Source of the DNA: Glyphotaelius pellucidus
Lineage: Eukaryota > Arthropoda > Insecta > Trichoptera > Limnephilidae
DNA: 64,000 bases
NCBI GenBank assembly: GCA_936435175.1
Contig: OW386554.1
Span: 24,628,944 to 24,692,943 of the forward strand
Reading direction: 5' to 3'
In this document: one piece after another, positions 54,300 through 64,000 of the stretch
Layout: the number at the start of each line of letters is the position of its first letter
Numbering within the stretch: position 1 is the first letter of the stretch
Notes under the pieces: model-generated
Seen by the model: the letters and a program-made list of their open reading frames with translations, nothing else
Database searches by the model: none
What the model was told of the DNA's origin: nothing
Made by a program: the position numbers and the translations under genes

Positions 54300-55415
54300 A
54301 TAACAAGCCAATTTCATTGTCTATTTTGGAGTAGGTACCTTGAAGTTCCTGAACTTTCACACTGTCCTCACTATACAACAATGCTGATATCACTGTTAAC
54401 AAACTACGAGTTCCAAAACACGTTGATAAAAAATGCGGAAGATTGCATATGCCGTCTCACCACTGATATGATTCAGAATATAGAATAGAATACGGAATAG
54501 ACCTCAACCTTAAACTTATTAACCGCTTTTACGTTAACTGTTTTTTTTCCTTCGGATTACAATAGAATTGTCTTTCACCTCAAAATTAAAGACGTTTTGT
54601 TTACTGCGACACCAGTTCTCTCGATTGACAGCGAAAAAGTCGTTAATTTTATGGTTAAGGACAATTCCTTATCCTTAAAGAGAACAGGAATCGCCCTTCT
54701 GGTTCCTTCTATGGCGCAAAAAATATATTAATGACAAAACGGTCAAAATAAACGTTTTTCAGAAGGATCGTAAGGTTGCAAATTTGTACCAAAAATCTGT
54801 TTGCACTGAAATGGAAAGCCAATTCAAAGCAGTTAGGAATGTAGACCACGGCAAGAAAGTGCGAGGTTAGCGAACATCCAGCTCACTCATTAACCATTAA
54901 CCACCAATTATTCAGTCGCAGTCTTGCCGTCTCTCTTCCTTTCTTGAAAACCGCACCATTAACTGAAGTCCAATTAAATCGAACGGTTGCTACTAAGTCG
55001 GAATCGTTGTGACTTACCCGGTCATTGAATACATACCTCAATGTTGAAAATACGAGTACCGAGTACCACATACTTTGCTGATCGCAATTTCGTTTTAGTA
55101 TTTTGATTTTGATCAGAGAATATCGTAAATCGTAGGTCGTAGGTTACAGCTCCTATTAGACTCTAATATAAGTAGTAAGAGGGGACAGATTACGAATTAA
55201 CTTCATAATATATTATCTCCTCTATCATTATAATAATAACAGTACAGTGTAATTTGGCGATATATGACCTCGTGTCCGCTTACATCCAAATCTAAAATCA
55301 CTTTACTTTACTTGGGAACGATTTTCTAAGTGCGCTTCATTTTAGAAATTACACTTGTAGCTATGTATGGTATCACTACTAACAAAACCGCAGCGCTGTT
55401 AAAAAAGCCTAGAAA
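54300..55415. other. No recognised gene
   Basis: Two unrecognised frames of about 62-67 codons (plus 54285-54488; minus 55071-54883); the first begins inside the MITE and is therefore not a gene. Confidence 0.35.
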
Positions 55416-55417
55416 GG

Positions 55418-55740
55418 TTTTTTTTATGTGAACACCACAAAAGGGTTTCAACTGCTCCCGTCAGTAGCAAGTGAGACTATGGCATCCCCAAATGAGGTAT
55501 CTTGTGAGGATGAGTGTAAAGCCATTTCAAGCAACGTTTCAATTCTTAATGGTGGCCTTACACCAGGGCGACATTGAGAGTCTCTTTCACTCTGGAATGT
55601 GCCGCGCATATGCTTTACATTATTTTAAATGAATACATTGTGAGGTAACGCAAATTAATCAAATACTATATTATTTACGAACGCTGAGATTATAACCCGC
55701 GATCTCTGGATTTCTAGTCGTGAGCCTTGCCCCCCAGCAC
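55418..55740 (-). mobile_element. SINE-1, diverged copy
   Basis: TCAACTGCTCCCGTCAGTAGC, AGCAACGTTTCAATTCTTAA, TACACCAGGGCGACATTGAG and CACTCTGGAATGTGCCGC match SINE-1. The tRNA-like head remains at about 55690-55735 with a damaged B-box. Confidence 0.8.
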
Positions 55741-55744
55741 AAAT

Positions 55745-56860
55745 CTTTCAGAAATTTTAACAATTAACTCACGGTGAAATTCCAATTAAAGTGTCAAAAA
55801 CTTCCAACGTCAAATCCCTTAAATACTAAATGAAATCCAAAATTAGCAAAAAACATTAATTTAAAAGTTTGAACCTTCAAGGAAAAGACCTACGGATTGT
55901 AAACATAAGAGAAGGAAACCGTATCTCAGATTCAATTCATTTAATTTGGGTAACCCATTAAAAATTATGTATTTTAGGATTAGGTTAGGTAACAAATTTG
56001 ACGCATTATAAATGCTCAATCTTACGAATAAGCAAAAAATTGATAAAACGAAGATAATCTTACTGCTTTTCTAGCTCGATATGTTTTTACAGATTTGTCT
56101 CTTCCATCGATCAATTTCTAGTGTCTTCTACATTGCACCCGATTCCTACCAACTTATTTTGCTGCATTCCTGCCCCGGCTCTGCTAATGTGAAATTATAC
56201 CATCTTCGGTTGAATGTTAAATCCTTTAATTTATTATAGTTGATCAGAAATCGCATTTATTAAAACACATCTGCTCTGTGGGTATTCAATAACACGATGC
56301 AGAGAATGATGTACGATCATTTTAATGGATTTAAATTCTCATGATATACGTTAATCTGCCGCCCACGAGCTTTACAATGCGCCCTTGGCAGATGGCTAAA
56401 TATTTCAGTGAACACTGAATAGACAATCCCCACAAGTGTAGAGTACATCTACGAATAAGATTTTACCGATTTACGTGAGACCTTTAAATTCCAGACCCCG
56501 TGCATAACAAATAACTACGTCCAGACACTACGCAAAGAGGTGTTGTTGCTGAGATCAGTAGATCTCGCACCCAAAAGGCATGCATCTAATTTTATCTTAT
56601 TTAATAAAAGAAAACCATAATTTTCTCTGAAATCATGAGATTTGTAAGCAGGTACCTTCCCACTTAATTGTAACTCGTATATTTTATGTAACCTTTTTTT
56701 TAAGAAATCAAGCAAGGAATTATACAATTTGTCCAAAGAAACGTAACTTAATACCTCAATAAAAAATATTATCCAACCTTAAATTTATAATTTGATTATT
56801 AATATTAGACAAAATAAACACGTTGATTTCACCTTTGAAAAAAATAATCTTTACTAAACC
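55745..56860. other. No recognised gene
   Basis: AT-rich; includes a decayed tRNA-like stretch near 56383-56430 related to 17346. The 73-codon minus-strand frame at 56736-56515 was not recognised. Confidence 0.35.
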
Positions 56861-56861
56861 A

Positions 56862-56960
56862 TTAAAACGGCCACCATCTTGACACGGAAACGGAAAGTAC
56901 AAACAAATTTACAGTCGAACGAAATGCAAATCGGTCGAGTTAAAAGAGGACTTTGCTACG
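56862..56960 (+). repeat. Dispersed repeat F, copy 2
   Basis: ACCATCTTGACACGGAAACGG, ACAAACAAATTTACAGTCGAA and ATGCAAATCGGTCGAG match 31690-31792. Confidence 0.55.
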
Positions 56961-56964
56961 CTCT

Positions 56965-57455
56965 TTTAACTAGAAAATAAATAATTTTGTTGTCAAAAGA
57001 GCAAAATAAAGAGAAAGATATTATCTGTGACTATAATACACAAATCGGGCCTTCTATTAATTATCAATTAGGTATTTTTACGTTAATTTGATAGTTGAGC
57101 GCTGGCTGTGGACGAATGACGAAAAATTGAAAATGATTTAAATGGAAATAATTGACCAATTTCACTAGAATTAGGTTAAATTTAAGCCTTCCTTCGGGCA
57201 CACGGACATGCTCATAGTATACTTCTATGGGTTTGTCTTTTCAGTGTCAGCGAAGGACAAGTGAGCTATTAAATTTGTGAAGCTTTAAGAAATATACAAT
57301 TTCGTGTAAGTAAATCGTGCATAAATCCATTAATTATTGAATCCATTCAAAAAAGAAACACGATTCTTTGAATGCTGTCACGGCCTTTCCGATGGTGCAT
57401 TCTCGCATCTTGATGAAGGACATGCGAAATGGAAACTTACATTTTTATTTATGTG
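56965..57455. other. No recognised gene
   Basis: AT-rich; nothing recognised. Confidence 0.4.
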
Positions 57456-57460
57456 AACAA

Positions 57461-57565
57461 GAATCCCAACTGCCCGTATCCGGTGGGACCATGGCATCCC
57501 TAATCATGGTGTCTTGTGAAGCTAATAGGATAAAGGCATTTCAAGCAGCAATTTTAACGGTGACA
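57461..57565 (-). mobile_element. SINE-1 scrap
   Basis: AGAATCCCAACTGCCCGTATC, ACCATGGCATCCCTAATCATG and AAGGCATTTCAAGCAGC match the SINE-1 3' region. A plus-strand 89-codon frame (57368-57637) covers it and is not a gene. Confidence 0.6.
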
Positions 57566-57639
57566 GGACAACTTAACAATGTGCAATTCTATCAATCCAT
57601 TGAGGTAATTAAAAGTGATGAAAAAAAAATTAAATAGGT

Positions 57640-58035
57640 AACTTTAGGTTAGGTTAGGGGCTATTCAAGAAAATTCAGCACTTTTGACGACTTTTCAAAG
57701 GGGTGTTGTAAGTGTTGTAATGCCACCTTGTTGTGTTTGTCATGGATATGTCATGTTGTCGTGAATTGTCATGGGCGATATCGAGACTCCCTGGATTAAA
57801 ATAATTGCATGTTTATTTTTTTTATAACCACATCAGAATTTTAACATTTTAAGAATATAATTTGTAAAATATTAATATAAAAATAGAGACAGAATATTTT
57901 CTCCTCACTAGGAGATCTTGTGGTGAGGTGACCAGTTTTATGTAGAAGATTTTATTCTATGGTTCCATGTAAAAAAATAAATTGCCGTGAAAATAAATTT
58001 AACTCAGAACAAAATGATTCGCGTCGTGTTTATTA
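57640..58035. other. No recognised gene
   Basis: AT-rich, with a short TTAGGTTAGGTTAGG stretch at about 57645-57660; only about three units, far too few to be telomeric. Confidence 0.45.
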
Positions 58036-58040
58036 CTCGA

Positions 58041-58402
58041 TGACCTCTGTGGTCGAGGGTAAGGACTAGCGTCGACTAGCAATCCGAAGGTCACGCATTT
58101 AAATCCCGGCGTGCACAAATAAATTTTATTTGATTAAATTGTATCATTTCAAAATTTTATAATTTAAAATAGTATAAGGCGTATTTGCGATTCGTTACAG
58201 AGCGGAAGATACTCTCAGCATCGCCCTGGTGTAAGACCATCATTCAGAGTTGAAACGTTGTTTGAAATGGCCTTAGCCATTTTTGGTGGCCAGATTTAAA
58301 CAGCCAGGTATTTCCCCACCTTCCTCTTCCGCATTCCTCTTCTTTCCCACAACCTCCAGCCTCACAACATACCCCAGTGTGCCGTAGTTTTACTGGCTCT
58401 AT
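58041..58402 (+). mobile_element. SINE-1, nearly full-length
   Basis: tRNA-like head from 58042 (GACCTCTGTGGTCGAGGGTA) with a weakened B-box (CATTTAAATCCCGG). The body follows (GATTCGTTACAGAGCGGAAG, CGCCCTGGTGTAAGACCATC, CCAGGTATTTCCCCACC), ending near 58400. Confidence 0.8.
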
Positions 58403-58404
58403 AA

Positions 58405-59110
58405 TAAACTGGTTTTAATAAAAACAATAAATACGTAACTTCATGGTTTGGATAGTGTTTTCTATGACAATGCTTTCAAAAATACTATTCAGCTCTTTTT
58501 CTGATAATCCCTAAGCCAAGAATTGCTACAGATTCAATTTGTTTGGTGCCAGGTGGAGTTTGTTGTATAACTTTACAGCAAAAAGATCAGAACTTCTTAG
58601 ATCAATTATCGTATTACACTTAGGTATATTTAGCTTGTTTATTTGCTTTACCCTGGTTATATGTTTATGAGAGATGTTTGCCTTTTTGTGTTTTTTGGGA
58701 CGAAGAACCAGAATATTTTTGGCGGTTCCATGACAATTCAGGAAGATGATAAATCAACAATTTTGAAAACCGATTTAAAGCCATTAAAAGTGAATAAAAA
58801 ACTGGCATATAAACCTAACTTAGCGAAACCTACCTGGCCTAGTATTTTAACTTATCACCTTTCAAAGTGATTTGTCCATTGTTACCATTGTTGGCGTAGG
58901 TTTTTTGTATACTTTGTTAAGGTCCTTAAGGGATCGTTAAAATGGTGTTTATGTGATATGCTTCCTAAATCACACACTACAAAGCATTCTGAAAACCAAT
59001 TACATCGATTCCTGTTTATCGTAATTTAAATGAATTGTCAGTCAAAAATGATATAGCCTCAAAGAGGTGAGCTGTGTTCTTTAATATGTATCATGTCTGG
59101 GAGGCATTTT
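58405..59110. other. No recognised gene
   Basis: Unique-looking AT-rich DNA. A 75-codon plus-strand frame (58643-58870) was not recognised. Confidence 0.35.
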
Positions 59111-59121
59111 TTTTGTCTCAC

Positions 59122-59286
59122 CCACTCCAGTCCCTCCATAGTTTATACCTGCGCGGCCTAACCACCCTGTATTCTGTTTCATTGATCACGAATCTCTGCG
59201 GGCGTGACGCGGCGTAACCCACACAGCCTTTCATGGAAAACCACCCAATAAAGTATGGATAGTCCTGCCAAGAAACAGATCCCATC
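59122..59286 (-). CDS. Candidate orphan exon, unknown protein
   Basis: On the minus strand a possible acceptor (TTCAAATTGCTAG ending at 59287) is followed by a 165-nt open segment, then a good donor, GTGAGA (59121-59116). The exon would be phase-symmetric (165 is a multiple of three). The peptide, about 54 residues, is aromatic- and arginine-rich: SVSWQDYPYFIGWFSMKGCV and FVINETEYRVVRPRRYKLW. It is GC-richer than the surroundings and has no similarity to the repeat families seen here. A conserved-looking W/Y-rich exon is possible, but so is an element remnant. No neighbouring exon was found. Confidence 0.3.
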
Positions 59287-59439
59287 CTAGCAATTTGAAG
59301 ACACCTCGTCCAAAAATAATAAATTGTTAAAAAATACATTTAAATTTATTCCACAAGTTTAGTGTTGTCTCACTTATATAAACAGTGGAATATACATTAC
59401 ATATAACAAATAGTAAGGTTATAAAGAAAAATAAAGCAA

Positions 59440-59515
59440 TAGGTCTGCCCTAATGATGGACACTGCAAGGCTGTCTAAAATGTTGACTTATTTAGTTGGA
59501 ACTGCAGGAATACTC
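59440..59515 (+). mobile_element. Decayed Penelope-type terminus
   Basis: CTGCCCTAATGATGGACACTG then AAGGCTGTCTAAAATGTTG corresponds to the hammerhead-bearing segment at 6845-6880, but the CTGATGA box has become CTAATGA and GAAAC has become TAAAA. Confidence 0.5.
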
Positions 59516-60013
59516 CAATAATCAACAACAATTTTTGTACACCTAATATAAAAAGTTTTATTGGGATGATTTGACTAAAATGTTGTGATAAAGATTTTAA
59601 CGAAACTAATTTGGAAAGGCGTGAGAAGTGCGGCTAACGGTCCACACTCCACGTAGGAGTTCAGGTGCTAGTCCTGATGGAAAGATAGTGAGACATGATT
59701 GGTAGAGGAAGGGAGAAAGCAGACTGCGAACTGTAAATAATTATATATAATTCCTTGATGCGTGTTACGAATGTGGTGATCCGAGAAGAACGCATCGCTA
59801 ATATGGTTTTTGTCTCCTGGCCATCCCGCACACTCGTTTCCGATTACAAGAGTTTTTAGCCTAAATACACGGTATTTTGTTGGGAAGAAGTCTTTATTAT
59901 TTCATGACTCCATTCTCATAACTCAGAAGAGGATGCATGGAGAAGACGGGGGGTTCCAGGAATATTAGCTAAATCAAATTAATGAAATACGTGAGACAGG
60001 TCACGTCTAAGAG

Positions 60014-60044
<31 letters not shown>

Positions 60045-60250
60045 CTTTATTCATTGAAATGTTGGTTACATAAATTTTAGAATTTTTCGACCACCATGCT
60101 AGGCACATGCCCGTGTTGTGGTGGTGTGTTGCAAATGGAAAGTATATTTGGTACGATTTATGAATATGAACGAAGCAAGGAGTGTGCGATAGACTTGTGA
60201 GACGGTTCATCCTCACCACCGTTGTATTTTTACCTACTTTCAGCACGTTT
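60014..60250 (-). mobile_element. Retrocopy-like 3' end with AATAAA and poly(A)
   Basis: On the minus strand the sequence reads CATTTCAATGAATAAAGAAA and a few bases later enters an A run of 24 (T run at 60014-60037). A canonical AATAAA just upstream of a pure A run is the signature of a reverse-transcribed polyadenylated RNA. The preceding ~200 bases are open on the minus strand but were not recognised. Either a processed pseudogene or a LINE with an mRNA-like tail. Confidence 0.5.
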
Positions 60251-60254
60251 ATTA

Positions 60255-61155
60255 GTGAAGAATTGTTTTAGTCAACCTTTCAGATAAACCATCAAATTAA
60301 TTAAAGCTAGCTACAACAAACCAGCAATAACCCAGCAGTTTAACATTAGAAAAAAAGGTAAAATATAATAGAGTTTCTTGTTTTCGTTTTGGGACAGCCG
60401 TGATTGCTATACCAATTTGTAACACAGTACCTACACTAGTCATGGCGAAAGTGTCACGAAGCGACCATAAAGGTCCCACAGACCCCACGCTTTTTATCCG
60501 TCAGACTAAAAACACAACACCATATTTTCGAGGCGACGCTGTCCATTGTCTGGGCCCATTGTTGGCAGGATGTTACCCATTGAATACGTCACGATATCCA
60601 AAATGCTATATGGGGTAAAAAAAGTACCCCGTTTTTGTCCGATCACTCGAACGATCCGTTTTAATTGAATTTTGGACGGTAGTTTTTTGTTTGCATACAA
60701 CTCTCCACTGAATTGTAGGTAGTGAAATTGTTATTCATTGAACAGTGGAGTGTGAGGGAACACTATACGTTCCAATCATTTTAAAATTGAACAAATATTA
60801 TGTGGATGACTATATATCTATGATCGCAAGCTCTGTGTGGCGGTGGCGTGCCATACAAATTGTTTAAAACATGTGATTATATACATCAAACAATTTTTAA
60901 ATTTCAAAATACGCGTGGAAACTCGTGACTTTTCATCGTGTTAACTGACCTGCGTTTTGGGTGTACCATTTTTCTATTTTACTCATTTTTAATGTTATTT
61001 TTCTACGCTTTGATTTGTTTTATCCATATAAAAAAGGAGAACAGAAGAAGTGCCATGTGAGCGTATTTCGTGATTCCAAAGTTTGGCCATTCTTCGCATG
61101 TGCAGAACTGTGTTCCATAATAACTATGAAATTCAAACGTGATGGTGATATAGGT
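60255..61155. other. No recognised gene
   Basis: Open frames on both strands at 60400-60700 (plus 60400-60618; minus 60488-60297 and 60700-60506) were not recognised. Confidence 0.35.
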
Positions 61156-61159
61156 TGTT

Positions 61160-61385
61160 AGGCAAGTGATTTACTGGGCGTGCTATATTCCCCTATCTTA
61201 CCAAAAAAAATTACAATCTTTAGAGCACAAGCGTCAGTTGGGAATGCTATCCTTGTTCTACCGGTATTTCAATAGAAGATGCTCAAGATGCTCTAGATGC
61301 TCTAGAAATTGTCGGGAAACACGCCAAATGCGCGCCAAACGTCTGTTACACGGTTGACTTTTATTGTCACGAGAACGGGTTGTTT
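61160..61385 (+). pseudogene. LINE reverse-transcriptase C-terminal fragment
   Basis: The plus-strand frame reads LQSLEHKRQLGMLSLFYRYF followed by NRRCSRCSRCSRNCRETRQM. The (S)LEH(R/K)R..(G/S)(M/C)L.LFYRY(F/Y)(N)GRCS block is a conserved landmark near the C-terminus of many insect LINE reverse transcriptases. A 9-bp unit (GATGCTCTA) is tandemly repeated here, giving the CSRCSRCSR run, which is not normal for the family. The companion fragment at 18520 has the same region without this expansion. No tail is visible; the fragment is cut at both sides. Confidence 0.7.
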
Positions 61386-61501
61386 CTAATAACACAGCGA
61401 CTACACCTCCAGCGAAATTATTTCTTCAGGGTCGTCTGTATATACAAATAATTAGATCATATTTTTCAGCCTTGGATATAAATAATGATACAACGTAGGC
61501 C

Positions 61502-61506
<5 letters not shown>

Positions 61507-61537
<31 letters not shown>

Positions 61538-61845
61538 GTTAATACCGCACAAGAGTCCCAACTGCTCCCGTCTGGAGCCAGTGAGACTATGGCATCCCCA
61601 ATCGGGGTATGTTGTGAGGCTGAAGGTAGTGGGGAGGGGAAGGAGATAGGGAAGAGGAAGGTGGGGAAGTACCTGGCTATTCAGATCTGGTCACTAAACA
61701 CGGCTAAAGCCATTTTCAAGCAACGTTTCAATTCTGAATGGTGGTCTTACACCAGGGCGATACTGATAGTATCTTCCACTCTGGAACGTGCCGCAAATAT
61801 ACTACATATTATTTTAAATGAATAAATTGTGAAATAACACAAATA
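61507..61845 (-). mobile_element. SINE-1, well-preserved, head lost
   Basis: A 28-T run (61507-61534) marks the poly(A) tail. The body is nearly identical to the 9055 copy (GTCTGGAGCCAGTGAGACTAT, CCAATCGGGGTATGTTGTGAG, GTTTCAATTCTGAATGG). The tRNA-like head is missing beyond about 61845. Close identity to the 9-kb copy suggests recent activity. Confidence 0.85.
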
Positions 61846-61849
61846 TCAA

Positions 61850-62980
61850 ATGTATACGTGAATTGAACAACGGATTTAAAAAAAAAATAGAAACTCGATA
61901 CCGCCTGAAAGAGACTCCATCGGTTTGTGATTGGATTGACTAATGGCGACTAGTTTCCCCGATACGGGCGCCATTTGTACGTGATCGAGTTAATTGCGAC
62001 GTCGAAGAAATAATAAATTTTATTACAATTATCATCCAAATTAAACATTTCAGTCATGAAAAAGTCTGATGTGGTGGTGATTCACACAACAAAACAGTCT
62101 TGGCTTGGAAATGGGAAGTGTCACTGAGTCACGATTTACGTATTTATGATAATGTGCTAGCGCAGACCCCCAAAATCATGGGTTAGTCTAAATTCTTGGC
62201 CCACCTGTTACAATTATCAAAATGACCCATAAATTCAAAACAAATCCGAGTTCAGAGTTAGAATCATAGTTACAATCACTGAGCAGACCAACAGTGGAAA
62301 TTAGTTTTTGATGATATGAAGAATAAGCACACTTAAGATGAAGCTATACGTGAAATCCTATTTAGATTTCTTTACGACGAATCGGTTTACATTATGAACA
62401 TCAAAAATATGCTACGGATAAATTGAACCTTTTCTAGCTTTTCTATGTATTGGAAATACAATAAATTTTTTATTTACATAAGCGTAAACCACAAAATAAA
62501 CTTGTTTTTTCAAGACACTATGAAGTAACATAAAAAAACCATTTTTAGAAAATACCCCTTTATGGCTAAGACTATTTTTGAGGTTTTGTATGTTCTAACT
62601 TTTTTTCGTTCTTATAAAATTATGCACAAAATAAATAAAAACCTCTTTTCCGCTTACCTGCCTCGTGCAAATAAGACGCTCGATTTTAAATTTTGAAGGC
62701 ATGAGAATGGAAATATTTCTAGCGTTTATATTCCTCGTAATAGAATCTACAATCCAGTCTAAGGTGCTGGGGAAAATATTTTTTCATCTAGGTACCTAAA
62801 ATTGACGAAAAAATGACTTTCTGAAATTTTTAATTTTTCGTTATTTCTTGGACTTAAGTTTTTTTTTCTTCATTTGTACCATTGACCATGCGTTCTAATT
62901 CCTGCCAAATTAGCTTTTTAAATTACAGGAGCAAAAAAAATCTCAACAGATTAAAATTTTATGTAAATATTCACTTCAGA
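61850..62980. other. No recognised gene
   Basis: AT-rich; the stretch 61910-62010 is more GC-balanced but shows no repeat partner. Confidence 0.4.
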
Positions 62981-62984
62981 CAGG

Positions 62985-63565
62985 ATGCTCTGCGGGAAAT
63001 CATTTTCCTCACGTCTGTTATTTTTGGGCATGCTGCATTGAGAGTTATTTTCAGGAACAAAGGAGTAAAGGAGGGAGGAAATACGGATCCCGACTAATAA
63101 TTCCACAGCCACGCGACGAACACAATTGGAAACCCTCACGGCCTTTGTCGTCTTTGGAGATGCCATGAGGAGGGTCTTTTTAGGAAAAGGAAGGAGAGGA
63201 AGTGCTGGAAGAAAAAGGTATGAGGAGTTGGTAAGAATCTGGGGGACAATGTATCCAGAGGTGACAGACGTATGAATTCATCCACACCACTGTGATACAA
63301 GGCGATGGCTTAAGGAGGACTAAAGGTCGCCCTCAACCAGACTCAACCGATCCGGCCCGCCACGCAGTAGATGAGCAAATGCATCCACCGCCAAGATCTA
63401 GTCAAACCTCACCCTATGAAATCGGGCACCCTTGCCAAGTCACAGAATCGAAGCGAACCACCTACCGAACGACCTACGGCAGGGTTGTTGGTTTTCCAAT
63501 AAATGGTTCCCGGGGCGGCGGTACGCATCGGTCATTGATTCCTCAATTGAATATCGCCCACCAGT
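62985..63565 (-). mobile_element. R440, long copy with rearranged tail
   Basis: From right to left on the minus strand: 5' terminus near 63560 (ATGCGTACCGCCGCCCCGGG), ATTTATTGGAAAACCAACAA, CTAGATCTTGGCGGTGGATGC, GGCGGGCCGGATCGGTTGAG, then GGAGTAAAGG-type and tail sequences. Tail motifs appear twice (62985-63060 and 63130-63200), so it carries a duplicated or composite 3' end. Confidence 0.7.
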
Positions 63566-63649
63566 GGAAGCTCTCAGAATCGCCACGTCACGTCGATTGA
63601 CAACCGTGCAGAATACAAATAGAAACGTGACCTATCTGACTAACTAACT

Positions 63650-64000
63650 AAGTAACCATCACGCCGTTTCCCCGCAGGGGTAGGTAGAGAGGACGGACCG
63701 CCAAACAACTCAGTCCTGGCACACACTCTTTGCTTCACTCACATTCATACATCGCCTCATACATACTCTTCTATTATTCTGACTTTTGACATGGCCCGAC
63801 TCTAGTATCTGATTCACTTGATCGTGCCATGTCTTCCTCGGGCGTCCCCGACTTCTTTTACCTTTCACATTTGCATCATATATTCTTCTTACACTACTTT
63901 CTTCGTTCATTCGCTCTACATGCCCAAACCATCAGGGTCCCTTTCTTAATCTTACTCATTATGCTTACATCAGCCTTACATTCTTTGCGGATCTCCACAT
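63650..64000 (-). pseudogene. LINE ORF C-terminus, extends beyond the window
   Basis: The minus-strand frame 63910-63710 reads MNEESSVRRIYDANVKGKRS then RGRPRKTWHDQVNQILESG. G(K/R)RSRGRPRK.W.DQ(V/I) is a landmark of the C-terminus of insect endonuclease/RT LINE proteins. The sequence upstream to 64000 continues the match in the family order as far as can be judged, so the element runs out of the window. A related scrap is at 9575-9725. The 3' UTR begins at about 63700 and is short. Confidence 0.75.

Noticed and set aside
57645..57660. TTAGG repeats, the insect telomere motif
   Set aside because: Only about three units, with no subtelomeric context.

Overview
This window is AT-rich animal nuclear DNA, most likely from an insect. 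No complete host gene could be recognised. What can be read is almost entirely transposable elements, and their composition points to an arthropod. It includes jockey/CR1-type LINE reverse transcriptase remains, a Penelope-like element with a GIY-YIG endonuclease, a hAT transposase fragment, mariner-like debris, tRNA-derived SINEs and several terminal-inverted-repeat MITEs. The order of insect cannot be fixed from the sequence alone. All element assignments were made by reading translations, motifs and repeated segments; no database was searched.

Layout. 1-3250: degenerate satellite built from ~40-bp half-units that share a CTGCC(A/G)TTTAGCGC core, interleaved with a second ~108-bp tandem family and broken by a LINE tail and a SINE-like insertion. 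4.5-7 kb: foldback tRNA-like element and Penelope-type hammerhead-bearing ends. 8.5-8.8 kb: possible orphan host exon on the minus strand. 9-13 kb: full SINE, LINE scraps and a 457-bp TA-flanked MITE. 13-15.6 kb: Penelope-like element with an inverted terminal repeat. 16-23 kb: dispersed 430-bp family, LINE fragments, mariner-like tail. 24-30 kb: SINEs, a MITE, a palindromic copy of a 440-bp family (called R440 here). 30-37 kb: mostly unannotatable, with one coding-like terminal exon candidate and GC-rich islands. 38-43 kb: two long, near-perfect palindromes. 43.8-51.6 kb: LINE-dense block with a 266-bp tandem duplication and a hAT element interrupted by an R440 copy. 51.6-64 kb: sparse unique-looking DNA with a PIF/Harbinger-like MITE carrying long G runs, several SINEs, one retrocopy-like poly(A) end, one candidate exon, R440 and LINE remains at the right edge.

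How the parts relate. The elements are largely dead: LINE frames carry frameshifts or stops and the Penelope and hAT copies are truncated. The most informative structures are relational: nested insertion (R440 inside hAT), LINE/R440 tails that appear shared, hammerhead-like motifs in Penelope ends, and inverted duplications that could be transcribed as long hairpins. Three short open segments with splice- or poly(A)-like context (8.5, 32.4 and 59.2 kb, all minus strand) are the only hints of host genes, and each is tentative.
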